DNA of 64,000 bases from Clostridium simiarum (GCF_018919175.1 NZ_JAHLQL010000002.1:62001-126000), one strand, 5' to 3'. Shown: positions 45,295 through 54,238, counted from the stretch's first letter. A program made the numbers and translations. Notes: generated by a model not told the origin, from the letters alone.

Positions 45295-46386
45295 ATGTGT
45301 AAAGGTTACATATTAGCTATCAATCCTGGTTCCACCTCTACCAAAATAGCATTATACAAGGGAGAGGAAAGTATAGCAGTTGAAAATCTATCTCATAGTC
45401 CAGAAGAAATTGCAATGTACGATAGTATATATCTGCAAAAGGACATGAGAGAAGAGGTTATACTAAATTGGCTAAAGAGCAAAAATGTAGACCTAAATGA
45501 AATTCAAGCAATAGTGGGAAGAGGCGGATTACTACGACCTATGCCCGGAGGAACTTATAAGGTTACACCAAAGATGATTGAAGATCTTAAAGCTGGATAT
45601 CAAGGACAACACGCTTCTAACTTAGGCGGTATCATAGCCTTTCATATGGCAAACCGCATAAATGTACCAGCTTTTATTGTAGATCCTGTAGCAGTAGATG
45701 AAATGGATGATATTGCAAGGATATCAGGAATGCTAGAAATACCAAGAAGATCCCTAGTTCATGCTTTAAATATTAAAGCTGTTACTAGAAGAGTTTGTGA
45801 AAGAACTAACAAGGATTTTTATAATAGCTCCTTTATAGTAGCCCATCTCGGTGGAGGGATTTCAGTGGCACCATTAAAAGATGGAAGGATAATTGATGTA
45901 AACAATGCCAATGAAGATGGGCCTTTTTCACCAGAAAGATCAGGGGGACTACCTGTAGGTGATATGGTTAAAATGGCTTTTAGTGGAGAGTATACACAAG
46001 CTGAATTAAAGAAGATGATTATAGGAAAATCAGGCTTTGTGGGATACCTTGGAACAAATGATGGAAGAGAAGTTAGTAAAAGAATGGAAAAGGGAGACAA
46101 GAAGGCGGAGTTTATTTTATATGCTATGGCTTATCAAATAGCAAAGGAAATAGGAGCTATGGCTACGGTTTTAAATGGAAAAGTAGATGCTATAGTTTTA
46201 ACAGGTGGACTTGCCTATAATGAAAAGTTAACTGGATGGATTAAAGAAATGGTAGGATTTATTTCTCCTATAGAATTAGTTCCAGGGGAAGATGAGATGT
46301 TAGCGTTATCTCAAGGAGCACTTAGAATTCTTAAAGGAGAAGAAAGAGCAAAAATTTACGAAGAAGAGGTGCATATTAATGGCTAA
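45295..46386 (+). CDS. buk: Butyrate kinase (first copy)
   Basis: 363 residues. ASKHA-fold acyl kinase: [13 protein letters not shown] phosphate loop, VGRGGLLRPMPGGTYKV, HLGGGISVAPLKDGR and [13 protein letters not shown]. It makes butyrate and ATP from butyryl phosphate. The ATG follows ATATGGAGGATTTT. It overlaps ptb by 8 bp. About 45-55 percent like the second copy by eye; the two may differ in acyl preference (straight versus branched chain). Confidence 0.95.
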   Translation: MCKGYILAINPGSTSTKIALYKGEESIAVENLSHSPEEIAMYDSIYLQKDMREEVILNWLKSKNVDLNEIQAIVGRGGLLRPMPGGTYKVTPKMIEDLKAGYQGQHASNLGGIIAFHMANRINVPAFIVDPVAVDEMDDIARISGMLEIPRRSLVHALNIKAVTRRVCERTNKDFYNSSFIVAHLGGGISVAPLKDGRIIDVNNANEDGPFSPERSGGLPVGDMVKMAFSGEYTQAELKKMIIGKSGFVGYLGTNDGREVSKRMEKGDKKAEFILYAMAYQIAKEIGAMATVLNGKVDAIVLTGGLAYNEKLTGWIKEMVGFISPIELVPGEDEMLALSQGALRILKGEERAKIYEEEVHING

Positions 46387-47284
46387 AACTTTTAATGAAG
46401 TGTTAAACAAAGTAAAGCTTGGAAAGCTAAGAAAGGTATCTGTAGCTGTTGCTCAGGATGAACCTGTACTTGAAGCTGTAAAGGCTGCAAAGGAACAAGG
46501 AATAGCAGAGGCTATACTTGTAGGAGATGAAAAGGTTATAAAAGAAATAGCAGATAAGTTAGGCATGGATTTATCAGGTTTCGAAATAATCAACGAAGAA
46601 AATCCTGTAAAAGCTGCACTAAAGGCAGTAGAACTTGTATCTTCAGGTAAAGCAGATATGGTTATGAAGGGATTAATAGATACTGCAAACTTTTTAAGAG
46701 CGGTATTAAATAAAGAAGTTGGATTAAGAACAGGAAAGCTTATGTCTCATGTGGCGGTATTTGAAATACCTAAATTTGATAGACTAATATTTATGACAGA
46801 TGCAGCTTTTAATATGTATCCAGACCTTAAAGCTAAAGTGGATATATTAAATAATTCAGTAGCAGTGGCAAAAGCTGTGGGAGTAGAAATGCCAAAGGTT
46901 GCTCCAATCTGTGCAGTAGAGGTAGTAAACCCAGATATGCCATCTACTGTAGATGCATCTATATTATCAAAGATGAATGATAGAGGACAAATAAAGGGAT
47001 GTATAGTAGATGGACCGTTAGCTTTAGATAATGCTCTTTCATTAGAAGCAGCTCAACATAAAAATGTTTCTGGACCAGTAGCAGGTCAAGCAGATATTAT
47101 GTTATTACCAAATATAGAAGCAGCTAATGTAATGTATAAAACATTAACTTATACTACAGATTCTAAAAATGGAGGATTACTTGTGGGAACTTCTGCACCG
47201 GTAATAGTAACTTCAAGAGCGGATAGTTTTGAAACAAAGCTAAATTCTATAGCATTAGCAGCATTAGTTGTAGGTTCTAAGTAA
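46379..47284 (+). CDS. ptb: Phosphate butyryltransferase
   Basis: 301 residues. It converts butyryl-CoA and phosphate to butyryl phosphate. Family blocks are ADMVMKGLIDTANFLRAVLN, VGLRTGKLMSHVAVFE, GCIVDGPLALDNALS and QADIMLLPNIEAANVMYKTL. The ATG lies inside the end of buk (8-bp overlap). Embedded between the two kinase genes, so the operon makes one transferase with two kinases. Confidence 0.96.
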   Translation: MAKTFNEVLNKVKLGKLRKVSVAVAQDEPVLEAVKAAKEQGIAEAILVGDEKVIKEIADKLGMDLSGFEIINEENPVKAALKAVELVSSGKADMVMKGLIDTANFLRAVLNKEVGLRTGKLMSHVAVFEIPKFDRLIFMTDAAFNMYPDLKAKVDILNNSVAVAKAVGVEMPKVAPICAVEVVNPDMPSTVDASILSKMNDRGQIKGCIVDGPLALDNALSLEAAQHKNVSGPVAGQADIMLLPNIEAANVMYKTLTYTTDSKNGGLLVGTSAPVIVTSRADSFETKLNSIALAALVVGSK

Positions 47285-47363
47285 GAAATTACTATTTAAA
47301 AATCCACTTTAAGTTGGGATTAATAATAGTTAAAAGCATATGGAAAGCAAGGGGGATATAAAA

Positions 47364-48434
47364 ATGTCATATAAATTACTTATAATTAACCCAGGTTCTA
47401 CTTCTACTAAAATAGGGGTTTATGAGGATAAGACAGAAGTACTAACTGAAACATTAAGACATAAGTCAGAGGAAATTGAAAAATATAGTACTATATATGA
47501 TCAATTTCAATTTAGAAAAGATGTAATTTTAAAGGTTTTAAAAGAAAAGAACTTTGATATAAAGGAACTAGATGCTGTAGTAGGAAGAGGAGGACTTTTA
47601 AAACCTATAATAAGTGGAACTTATAAAGTAAATGAAACTATGCTTGAAGATCTTAAGATAGGAGTTCAAGGACAGCATGCTTCAAACCTTGGAGGAATAA
47701 TAGCAAATCAAATAGGAAAAGAATTAAATGTACCAGCTTTTATAGTAGACCCTGTAGTTGTAGATGAAATGGATGAAGTAGCAAGGATATCTGGAATGCC
47801 AGAAATAGAAAGAAAGAGTATATTTCACGCATTAAATCAAAAGGCAGTGGCAAAAAGATATGCTAAGGAAGTAGGAAAAAAATATGAAGATTTAAATCTT
47901 ATAGTAGCTCATTTAGGTGGAGGAGTTTCTGTTGGAGCACATAAAGATGGAAGGATAATAGATGTAAACAATGCTCTAGATGGAGAAGGACCATTCTCAC
48001 CTGAGAGAAGTGGAGGGGTTCCGGTAGGCGATCTTGTTAAAATGTGCTACAGTGGAAAGTATACCCTAGATGAGATAAAGAAAAAAATCAATGGTAAAGG
48101 TGGATTTGTGGCATACCTTGGAACAAATGATGCAAGAGATGTATTAAAGGCTTCTAATGAAGGCGATAAAAAAGCTAAATTAGTTTTTGATGCTATGGCA
48201 TATCAAGTAGCTAAAGAGATAGGCAAATGTTCAGCAGTATTATGTGGAAAGGTAGATACCATAATATTAACAGGGGGAATAGCTTATAGTAAGGAAATGG
48301 TAGATGCCATATCAGAAAGAGTATCATTCATATCCAACATAGTAGTATACCCAGGAGAAGATGAAATGCTAGCATTAGCTGAGGGTGGACTTAGAGTTTT
48401 AAATGGTGAAGAAGAAGCAAAAGAATATAAATAA
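47364..48434 (+). CDS. buk2: Butyrate kinase (second copy)
   Basis: 356 residues from the ATG at 47364 with GGGGGA at 47351-47356; an ATG at 47340 would precede the binding site. [49 protein letters not shown] and [14 protein letters not shown] identify the family. It lies 79 bp after ptb and ends at a terminator. A second kinase next to a VOR-type oxidoreductase suggests use in branched-chain acid formation, by inference. Confidence 0.95.
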   Translation: MSYKLLIINPGSTSTKIGVYEDKTEVLTETLRHKSEEIEKYSTIYDQFQFRKDVILKVLKEKNFDIKELDAVVGRGGLLKPIISGTYKVNETMLEDLKIGVQGQHASNLGGIIANQIGKELNVPAFIVDPVVVDEMDEVARISGMPEIERKSIFHALNQKAVAKRYAKEVGKKYEDLNLIVAHLGGGVSVGAHKDGRIIDVNNALDGEGPFSPERSGGVPVGDLVKMCYSGKYTLDEIKKKINGKGGFVAYLGTNDARDVLKASNEGDKKAKLVFDAMAYQVAKEIGKCSAVLCGKVDTIILTGGIAYSKEMVDAISERVSFISNIVVYPGEDEMLALAEGGLRVLNGEEEAKEYK

Positions 48435-48443
48435 GCTAGAGAT

Positions 48444-48468
48444 AAAAAAGGCGATTTATTGCCTTTTT
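48444..48468 (+). terminator. Intrinsic terminator after buk2
   Basis: AAAAAAGGC pairs with GCCTTTTTT around an 8-nt loop and is followed by a T-run. Confidence 0.9.
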
Positions 48469-48740
48469 TATTTTAAATGTTTACCTCCAATGGTTTAAAG
48501 TAAATAATGAAAAATATACTTGTATCTTGTCTTAGTCCTTTTTTACGACAAAATTCAATTGATAGATTCTAAAATATTAGGGGTATATGCCTTATAAACA
48601 CTCACTTAAATTGACTAAAAAATATGAATTTTTAACTCCGAAATGAAGGGTAAAGTACTAGTGTACTTGCAATATATATACTATAATAAGAGTATAGCAA
48701 TAAATTTAAAAAAGAAAGGAAGTACCTTTAAGGAAAACAT
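48469..48740 (+). other. Intergenic region upstream of the ATPase-VOR operon
   Basis: The gap between buk2 and the ATPase gene is 306 bp including the terminator. It holds a 16-bp palindrome AAGTAC-TAGT-GTACTT (48653-48668) and a TATAAT box (48682-48687) 13 bp after it, so the palindrome covers the expected -35 area, as an operator would. A small AAAGG/CCTTT stem (48715-48719 with 48725-48729) lies next to the start region. No gene seen. Confidence 0.55.
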
Positions 48741-49403
48741 ATGAGTAGAATTAGAGTTTTTACAGGTCACTTCGGTAGTGGCAAGTCAGAGATATCTATA
48801 AACTATGCTTTAAATCTTGCAAGATTAGGAAAAAAAGTTTCATTAGTGGATATAGATATTGTTAATCCTTACTTTTGTATAAGAGACTTAAAAAAGCCTC
48901 TAGAAGCACAAGGAGTAAGAGTTATATCTGCAGATCCACACTTTTCTAATGCGGAGCTTATGGTAGTACCACCGGAAGTTATATCAGCTTTTAATGATAA
49001 AAGTGCTGAAGTAGTGATGGACATAGGTGGAGATAACATGGGAGCTACAGTGTTAGGCCAATATAATCAATATTTTAAAGAGGAGCCTTACGACTTGTAT
49101 TTTGTGGTAAATAATAATAGGCCCCTAACTTCCGATGCATTAGGAGTAGAAGACTATATAGAATCTATAGAGAGATCTAGTAGACTTAAAGTAACATATT
49201 TGATTTCTAATACTAATCTATCCTATGAAACTACAGAAGAACACATATTAAAAGGAGACAAAGAAGTTAATGAACTTTCTAAAAAGTTAGGAATTCCTTA
49301 TAAGTATGTAGTATGTAGACATGATATGGTAGATAGTATAAAAGATAAAGTACATGCAGAAATACTGCCTATAGATATTTACATGAAGCCACCATGGCGC
49401 TAG
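48741..49403 (+). CDS. P-loop ATPase of the ParA/MinD type, associated with VOR
   Basis: 220 residues. Deviant Walker A FTGHFGSGKSE at residues 8-18 and the SIMIBI-type strand VSLVDIDIVNPYF; EVVMDIGGDN lies at the Walker B position. No membrane helix or iron-sulfur motif. It starts the gene cluster that encodes the 2-oxoacid:ferredoxin oxidoreductase (50 bp to the ferredoxin subunit). Such ATPases may serve cofactor insertion or assembly, but the role here is unknown. The ribosome binding site (AAGGAAAA) is weak. Confidence 0.8.
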   Translation: MSRIRVFTGHFGSGKSEISINYALNLARLGKKVSLVDIDIVNPYFCIRDLKKPLEAQGVRVISADPHFSNAELMVVPPEVISAFNDKSAEVVMDIGGDNMGATVLGQYNQYFKEEPYDLYFVVNNNRPLTSDALGVEDYIESIERSSRLKVTYLISNTNLSYETTEEHILKGDKEVNELSKKLGIPYKYVVCRHDMVDSIKDKVHAEILPIDIYMKPPWR

Positions 49404-49452
49404 CAAGGTTTTACAAAACTGTAATCGTTTTAAAAATAAGGAGGTATAATTT

Positions 49453-49662
49453 ATGCCAAGAGTTACATTCAGAGAGGAAAGATGTAAGGGATGTGGACAA
49501 TGTGTCATCGCTTGTCCTAAGAAAATAATAAGCTTTTCCGAAAAGCTTAATGAAAAGGGATATCATCCCGCAACTGTAACAGAAGATAAGATGAAAGACT
49601 GCATAGGTTGCGCATCCTGTGGAAGAATGTGCCCAGACTTAGTTATAACTGTAGAAAAATAA
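49453..49662 (+). CDS. 2-oxoacid:ferredoxin oxidoreductase, delta (4Fe-4S ferredoxin) subunit
   Basis: 69 residues with two 4Fe-4S motifs: CKGCGQCVIACP and CIGCASCGRMCP. It passes electrons from the TPP subunit to ferredoxin. AAGGAGG precedes the ATG by 7 bp. The 17-bp gap to the alpha gene shows an operon with the other three subunits, the arrangement of VOR-type (2-ketoisovalerate) or KOR-type enzymes. Confidence 0.93.
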   Translation: MPRVTFREERCKGCGQCVIACPKKIISFSEKLNEKGYHPATVTEDKMKDCIGCASCGRMCPDLVITVEK

Positions 49663-49679
49663 TTTAAGGGGGATTAAAA

Positions 49680-50750
49680 ATGGGAGAAAAAGTTTTAATG
49701 AAAGGTAACGAGGCTATAGGTGAAGCTGCTATTCAAGCTGGTTGCCAATGTTTCTTCGGTTACCCTATAACACCGCAAACAGAAGTTGCAGCGTATATGG
49801 CAAAGAAAATGCCTAAAATAGGAAGAGTTTTTATACAAGCAGAAAGTGAAGTTGCAGCTATAAATATGGTTTATGGAGCAGCTGGAACTGGAGTTAGGTG
49901 TATGACATCATCTTCTAGTCCAGGAATAAGCTTAAAAGCAGAAGGAATATCCTATATAGCAGGGGCTGAGCTTCCATGTGTTATCATAAACATAGTAAGA
50001 GGAGGTCCAGGACTTGGAAGTATCCAACCAGCTCAATCAGACTATTTCCAAGCAACTAAGGGTCTTGGTCATGGTGACTATAACATGCCAGTTTATGCAC
50101 CAGCATCTATACAAGAGATGGTTGACTTAATACAAGATGCTTTTGATGTGGCTGATATGTATAGAACTCCTGTAATGGTTATGGGAGATGGAATGCTTGG
50201 ACAAATGATGGAGCCAGTAGAATTTAAAGAAAGAGAAAAGAAGAGTCTTCCAGAAAAAACTTGGGCAGCTAATGGACTTAGAGGAAGAAAACAGCATAAT
50301 GTTATAAATTCATTGTATCTTCAATCAGAAAGTTTAGAAGAACATAACAGAAAGTTACAAGCTAAGTTTGCTAAAATAAAACAAGACGAAGTAAAATACG
50401 AATTGTTTAACTGTGATGAAGAGTGTGACATAATAATGGTTGCATATGGAACTACATCTAGAATATGCAAAAATGTTATAAAGCTAGCTGCAGAGGAAGG
50501 CATTAAATTAGGACTTGTTAGACCAATAACCCTATGGCCATTCCCAGTGGAAGCTTTTGAGAAGGTTGTAGATAAAGCTAAACTTGGATTTATATCTGTA
50601 GAAATGAGTGCAGGTCAAATGGTAGAAGACGTAAGACTTGCCGTTAATGGAAGAAAGCCAGTAGATTTCTATGGAAGAACTGGTGGAATAGTTCCAACTC
50701 CAGATGAAATCTTAAATAAGATTAAGGAAATGGTAGGAGGTGCAAAATAA
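49680..50750 (+). CDS. 2-oxoacid:ferredoxin oxidoreductase, alpha subunit (VorB-like)
   Basis: 356 residues. Pyrimidine-binding type domain with GCQCFFGYPITPQTEVAAYM, QAESEVAAINMVYGAAGTG and MTSSSSPGISLKAEG, then the C-terminal domain IIMVAYGTTSRICKNVIKLA. It starts MGEKVLMKGNEAIGEAAIQA, as in subunits annotated 3-methyl-2-oxobutanoate dehydrogenase VorB. The ORF stop overlaps the beta start by one base. Substrate specificity (branched-chain versus 2-oxoglutarate) cannot be decided from sequence alone. Confidence 0.93.
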   Translation: MGEKVLMKGNEAIGEAAIQAGCQCFFGYPITPQTEVAAYMAKKMPKIGRVFIQAESEVAAINMVYGAAGTGVRCMTSSSSPGISLKAEGISYIAGAELPCVIINIVRGGPGLGSIQPAQSDYFQATKGLGHGDYNMPVYAPASIQEMVDLIQDAFDVADMYRTPVMVMGDGMLGQMMEPVEFKEREKKSLPEKTWAANGLRGRKQHNVINSLYLQSESLEEHNRKLQAKFAKIKQDEVKYELFNCDEECDIIMVAYGTTSRICKNVIKLAAEEGIKLGLVRPITLWPFPVEAFEKVVDKAKLGFISVEMSAGQMVEDVRLAVNGRKPVDFYGRTGGIVPTPDEILNKIKEMVGGAK

Positions 50751-51502
50751 TGGCAGTAGTATTTCAGCCAACAAAGGCAATTATAGATAGACCTACCCAC
50801 TATTGTCCAGGATGTACACACGGAATTATCCACAGATTAGTGGGGGAAGTATTAGAAGAATTAGATGTTTTAGATAGAACTATAGGTGTTGCTCCTGTAG
50901 GATGTTCCGTATTAGCTTACGATTATTTTGCCTGTGATATGTTTGAGGCTGCTCACGGTAGAGCACCAGCAGTTGCTACAGGAATTAAAAGATCTATACC
51001 AGATTCTGTAGTATTTACTTATCAAGGAGATGGAGACCTTGCAGCTATAGGTACAGCAGAAATAGTACATGCTGCAGCTAGAGGAGAAAATATAGTTACT
51101 ATATTCGTAAATAACTGTATATATGGAATGACAGGTGGACAAATGGCACCTACTACATTAGAAGGACAAGTTACAGAAACTTCACCTTATGGAAGAGATA
51201 TAAAGCTCCAAGGACATCCAATAAGAGTTTCAGAAATGATATCAACTCTTGATGGTGCTTGTTATGTAGAGAGAGTTTCAGTAGATAATGTACCAAATGT
51301 TATGAAAACTAAAAAAGCTATAAAGAAAGCTTTTGAAAATGCAATAGCAGGAAAAGGCTTCTCCATGGTTGAGGTATTATCCATATGCCCAACTAACTGG
51401 GGACTATCAACTCAAGAATCATTACAATGGTTAAGAGATAACATGATGCCTTATTATCCTCTTGGAGTTAAAAAAGATACAACTATAGAGGAGGTGAAGT
51501 AA
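50750..51502 (+). CDS. 2-oxoacid:ferredoxin oxidoreductase, beta (TPP) subunit
   Basis: 250 residues. The TPP-binding motif is GDGDLAAIGTAEIVHAAARG with downstream NNCIYGMTGGQ, plus the HYCPGCTHGIIH cysteine pair near the N-terminus, expected for cluster binding. It starts within the alpha stop (ATGA-type overlap), so the two are translationally coupled. Confidence 0.94.
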   Translation: MAVVFQPTKAIIDRPTHYCPGCTHGIIHRLVGEVLEELDVLDRTIGVAPVGCSVLAYDYFACDMFEAAHGRAPAVATGIKRSIPDSVVFTYQGDGDLAAIGTAEIVHAAARGENIVTIFVNNCIYGMTGGQMAPTTLEGQVTETSPYGRDIKLQGHPIRVSEMISTLDGACYVERVSVDNVPNVMKTKKAIKKAFENAIAGKGFSMVEVLSICPTNWGLSTQESLQWLRDNMMPYYPLGVKKDTTIEEVK

Positions 51503-51503
51503 A

Positions 51504-52034
51504 ATGGCATCACAAGAAATTATATTTGCAGGTTTTGGAGGTCAAGGAATCCTATCTATGGGTAAGTTTATCGCTTATGCAGGAATGGATGCTAATATGA
51601 ATGTGTCTTGGTTACCATCTTACGGACCAGAGATGAGAGGAGGAACAGCTAACTGCTCAGTGATATTATCAGATGAGCCAGTTGGATCTCCAATAGTAAC
51701 TATGCCAGATAGTGTGGTAGTTATGAATAGACCATCTTTAGATAAGTTTGAAAAAACTATAAAGGCAAATGGACTTGTTATATTAGATTCAGACTTGATT
51801 ACAAGAGATATAGAAAGAGATGATATAGAAGTTATAAAAGTTCCAGCTCAAACTATAGCTCAAGAATTAGGGTCACCTAAGATAGCAAACATGGTACTTT
51901 TAGGAGCTTTAGTTGCAAAAACAGGAATAGTATCTATGGATACACTTCTTAATTCACTAAGAGATCATGGTAAAGAAAAGTTCTTTGAAGTTAATAAAAA
52001 GGCTTTAGAAAAAGGCGCAGAATACGCTAAATAA
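51504..52034 (+). CDS. 2-oxoacid:ferredoxin oxidoreductase, gamma subunit
   Basis: 176 residues. The domain opens with IIFAGFGGQGILSMGKFIA and includes WLPSYGPEMRGGTANCSVI, both conserved in gamma subunits of VOR/KOR enzymes. One base after the beta stop. Last gene of the unit; an intrinsic terminator follows. Confidence 0.94.
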   Translation: MASQEIIFAGFGGQGILSMGKFIAYAGMDANMNVSWLPSYGPEMRGGTANCSVILSDEPVGSPIVTMPDSVVVMNRPSLDKFEKTIKANGLVILDSDLITRDIERDDIEVIKVPAQTIAQELGSPKIANMVLLGALVAKTGIVSMDTLLNSLRDHGKEKFFEVNKKALEKGAEYAK

Positions 52035-52050
52035 AAAATAATAATTATTT

Positions 52051-52088
52051 AAAAGACCTTCGGAAGTTAATTCTGAAGGTCTTTTTTT
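52051..52088 (+). terminator. Intrinsic terminator after the oxidoreductase operon
   Basis: AAAAGACCTTC (52051-52061) pairs with GAAGGTCTTTT (52075-52085) and the stem continues with GAA/TTC inside; a T-run follows. Confidence 0.9.
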
Positions 52089-52179
52089 ACTTACCAAAGG
52101 AAACTTACGAGAAGGTGATACAAGATATTAAATTCCTCTAGAGATAAGATTGAGTTTAAGCATGAGTAATATTTATATA

Positions 52180-52220
52180 TTTACAACGTAACAATGTTAT
52201 GTTACACTATAAATATAGTG
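52180..52220 (+). promoter_or_regulatory. Promoter with internal operator before the yhbD-like gene
   Basis: A candidate promoter, TTTACA (52180-52185) and TACACT (52203-52208), spacer 17 bp, encloses the inverted repeat GTAACA-ATGTTA-TGTTAC (52188-52205). A second palindrome, CACTAT-AAAT-ATAGTG (52205-52220), overlaps the -10 side. The downstream gene encodes an HTH protein, so autoregulation is plausible. Confidence 0.5.
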
Positions 52221-52247
52221 AAATAAACATGAAAGGAGGATGTATTT

Positions 52248-52889
52248 TTGGAAGAAGAATTGATTTCCAAGAAAGACTTGCTTCAAATAACCGGAATATC
52301 CTATGGGCAATTATATAGATGGAAGAGAAAAAATATAATACCTGAAGAGTGGTTTATTAAAAAGTCCACTTTTACAGGTCAAGAAACTTTTTTTCCTAAA
52401 GAAAAGATATTGGATAGAATAGATAAAATAATAAACTTAAAGGATGACTTATCTTTAGATGAACTAGCAGATAAGTTTTCGCCCTCTCCTTCAGATATAA
52501 TGCTCAAAAAGCATGAGATAATTCAATATAAAATAGCTTCTCCTTGGAGCTTTAGTGTATATGAAGAAGTTTTTCATGTAAGTGAAGAGTATTCTTTTGA
52601 TGAAGTATTATACTTATACACTTTAGATACATTATTACAAAGTGGAGAAATAACTGTAGAAGAAGGAAAGGCTATAATTGAGATCTTAAAGGAAAACTAT
52701 AGTAAATTAAAAGAAAAGGAATATGAGGTAACATTGTTGCGGAGATCTGGAGTAGGTGTATGGATTATTCATGAATATTCAAAGGATATATACTATGATC
52801 CAAGGTGCAAGGTAGTGATAAGCCATTCCATAACTAAATATGTAGAAGAACTAAAGTTAAAGTTAGAAAAGTTTAATAATAATTTATAA
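52248..52889 (+). CDS. YhbD-like DUF4004 protein with MerR-type helix-turn-helix
   Basis: 213 residues from TTG 52248 with AAAGGAGG upstream. Residues 5-45 are a MerR-like HTH (LISKKDLLQITGISYGQLYR, then WKRKNIIPEEWF); the rest is helical with a C-terminal strand region (VTLLRRSGVGVWIIHEY). B. subtilis YhbD precedes the bactofilin-type genes yhbE and yhbF, and here too a bactofilin-like gene follows by 15 bp. It may control or localise the bactofilin. Confidence 0.8.
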   Translation: MEEELISKKDLLQITGISYGQLYRWKRKNIIPEEWFIKKSTFTGQETFFPKEKILDRIDKIINLKDDLSLDELADKFSPSPSDIMLKKHEIIQYKIASPWSFSVYEEVFHVSEEYSFDEVLYLYTLDTLLQSGEITVEEGKAIIEILKENYSKLKEKEYEVTLLRRSGVGVWIIHEYSKDIYYDPRCKVVISHSITKYVEELKLKLEKFNNNL

Positions 52890-52904
52890 ATTTGGAGGTA
52901 TAAT

Positions 52905-53723
52905 ATGGGTCAATCATTTAATGATGAAAAAAAAGGTGATATTAAAATATCAGGTTCAGGAAGTGCTGGTGGAGGAGTTTATGACGAAGTAAAAATAAGC
53001 GGATCTGGGAAAATTACAGGAGATTTAGACTGTAATGTGTTAAAGGTTAGTGGTTCTGGAAAAGTAGATGGAAATATAAAATCTCTTAGGGTATGTACAA
53101 GTGGAAGTTTCAATAGTATAGGGAGTATAAGTTGTGAAAGTTTAAAAGCTAGTGGAAGCGCTAAGATTACGCAGGATGTAAGCTGTAATGAAGACTTTAG
53201 TTGTAGTGGATCAATGAAGATAGAGGGTAATTTAAAGTCTAAGGATATAGATATATCAGGTTCTATTAATGTAGCAGAAAGATTAAGTGGAACAAATCTT
53301 AGGTGCTCAGGTTCCTTATCTATAGGGGAAAACTGTGAAGTAGAGAACTTTAAATCCTCTGGAGCTTTTAGGATAAATGGACTGCTTACTGCGGACAATA
53401 TAGTAATAAATGTAGGAGGACATTGCTCTGCCAAAGAAATTGGAGGGGAAAAGATAGAAATTAAAAGAGGAATCCAAAAGGTATTGGGCATTTTTGCTCT
53501 AGAGAACATCTTAGGATCTTTATTTAATAATTATGTAGGTAGCATAGTAGAAGCTGAAATTATTGAAGGAGATGAAATCTATTTAGAGTGTACTAGAGCT
53601 AAAATAGTAAGAGGGAATAACATATTTATAGGGCCAGATTGTCAGATTGATAGAGTGGAATATAAGGATGAATTAAAAGTAGAAGATAGTAAAGCCGTAA
53701 AGGAATCAATAAAAACCACATAA
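52905..53723 (+). CDS. Bactofilin-like polymer-forming protein (YhbE/YhbF family)
   Basis: 272 residues. About nine imperfect repeats of roughly 18 residues run from residue 12 to 170, each with an S-G-S-x-K/S core and alternating hydrophobics (ISGSGSAGG, ISGSGKITGDL, VSGSGKVDGNI, ASGSAKITQDV, CSGSMKIEGNL, ISGSINVAERL, CSGSLSIGENC, SSGAFRINGLL). This is the right-handed beta-helix pattern of bactofilins. Unlike short bactofilins it has a C-terminal extension of about 90 residues. GGAGG precedes the ATG. No membrane segment; cytoskeletal role inferred from the family. Confidence 0.85.
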   Translation: MGQSFNDEKKGDIKISGSGSAGGGVYDEVKISGSGKITGDLDCNVLKVSGSGKVDGNIKSLRVCTSGSFNSIGSISCESLKASGSAKITQDVSCNEDFSCSGSMKIEGNLKSKDIDISGSINVAERLSGTNLRCSGSLSIGENCEVENFKSSGAFRINGLLTADNIVINVGGHCSAKEIGGEKIEIKRGIQKVLGIFALENILGSLFNNYVGSIVEAEIIEGDEIYLECTRAKIVRGNNIFIGPDCQIDRVEYKDELKVEDSKAVKESIKTT

Positions 53724-53875
53724 AAATTAAAAATATTAATATATAAATTAAAAATATTAATATAAAATCTTAAAAAACTAATTAATATAAATAAATTAAT
53801 TAAAATAATTAATATTTATATTGATTTTATTTATTTAATGATATATAATTTAGCTATAGGGAAGGAGTTGGTAAT
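53724..53875 (+). repeat. Extremely AT-rich intergenic segment with tandem repeats
   Basis: Over about 130 bp after the bactofilin gene (53724-53855) nearly every base is A or T. A 17-bp unit (AAATTAAAAATATTAATAT) occurs twice in tandem at about 53725-53763, followed by many TTAAT/ATTAA steps. It could be a curved or easily melted region carrying the DUF2089 gene promoter, though no -35/-10 pair stands out. No gene. Confidence 0.6.
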
Positions 53876-54238
53876 TTGACATATAGAGTTTTAAGTAGGT
53901 GTCCAGTATGCTCTAAAAAATTGAAAGTAACAAAACTTAAATGTTCAGTTTGTGGAACTACTATAGAAAATGAATTTTCCCTATCTAAATTTGAATATTT
54001 AAGCGCAGATCAACTTAATTTTGTAGAGGTTTTTCTTAAATCTAGAGGAAGTATAAAAGAGGTAGAAAAAGAGCTTGGGATTTCCTATCCCACAGTTAGA
54101 GCTAAATTAGACGAGGTAATATCTACTTTAGGTTATGATGTACCTAAAAAAAGTTCTGCAAATAATACTGAAGTTTTAGATATGTTGGAAAGAGGCGAGA
54201 TAAGTCCAGAACAAGCTGTAGAAATGTTAAAGGATTAA
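53876..54238 (+). CDS. DUF2089 protein (zinc ribbon, HTH, SHOCT-like tail)
   Basis: 120 residues from a TTG with GAAGGAG upstream. An N-terminal zinc ribbon (C9-x2-C12 and C23-x2-C26) is followed by a sigma-4-like HTH (LSADQLNFVEVFLKSRG, then GISYPTVRAKLDEVIS). The last 25 residues (EVLDMLERGEISPEQAVEML) resemble the short helical SHOCT-like motif also found at the N-terminus of the next protein. Probably a small transcription regulator; target not evident but likely its own neighbourhood. Confidence 0.85.
   Translation: MTYRVLSRCPVCSKKLKVTKLKCSVCGTTIENEFSLSKFEYLSADQLNFVEVFLKSRGSIKEVEKELGISYPTVRAKLDEVISTLGYDVPKKSSANNTEVLDMLERGEISPEQAVEMLKD

Noticed and set aside
53724..53855. AT-rich repeats as a plasmid or phage origin
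   Set aside because: No initiator gene, no iterons with a defined box, and flanking genes are chromosomal.
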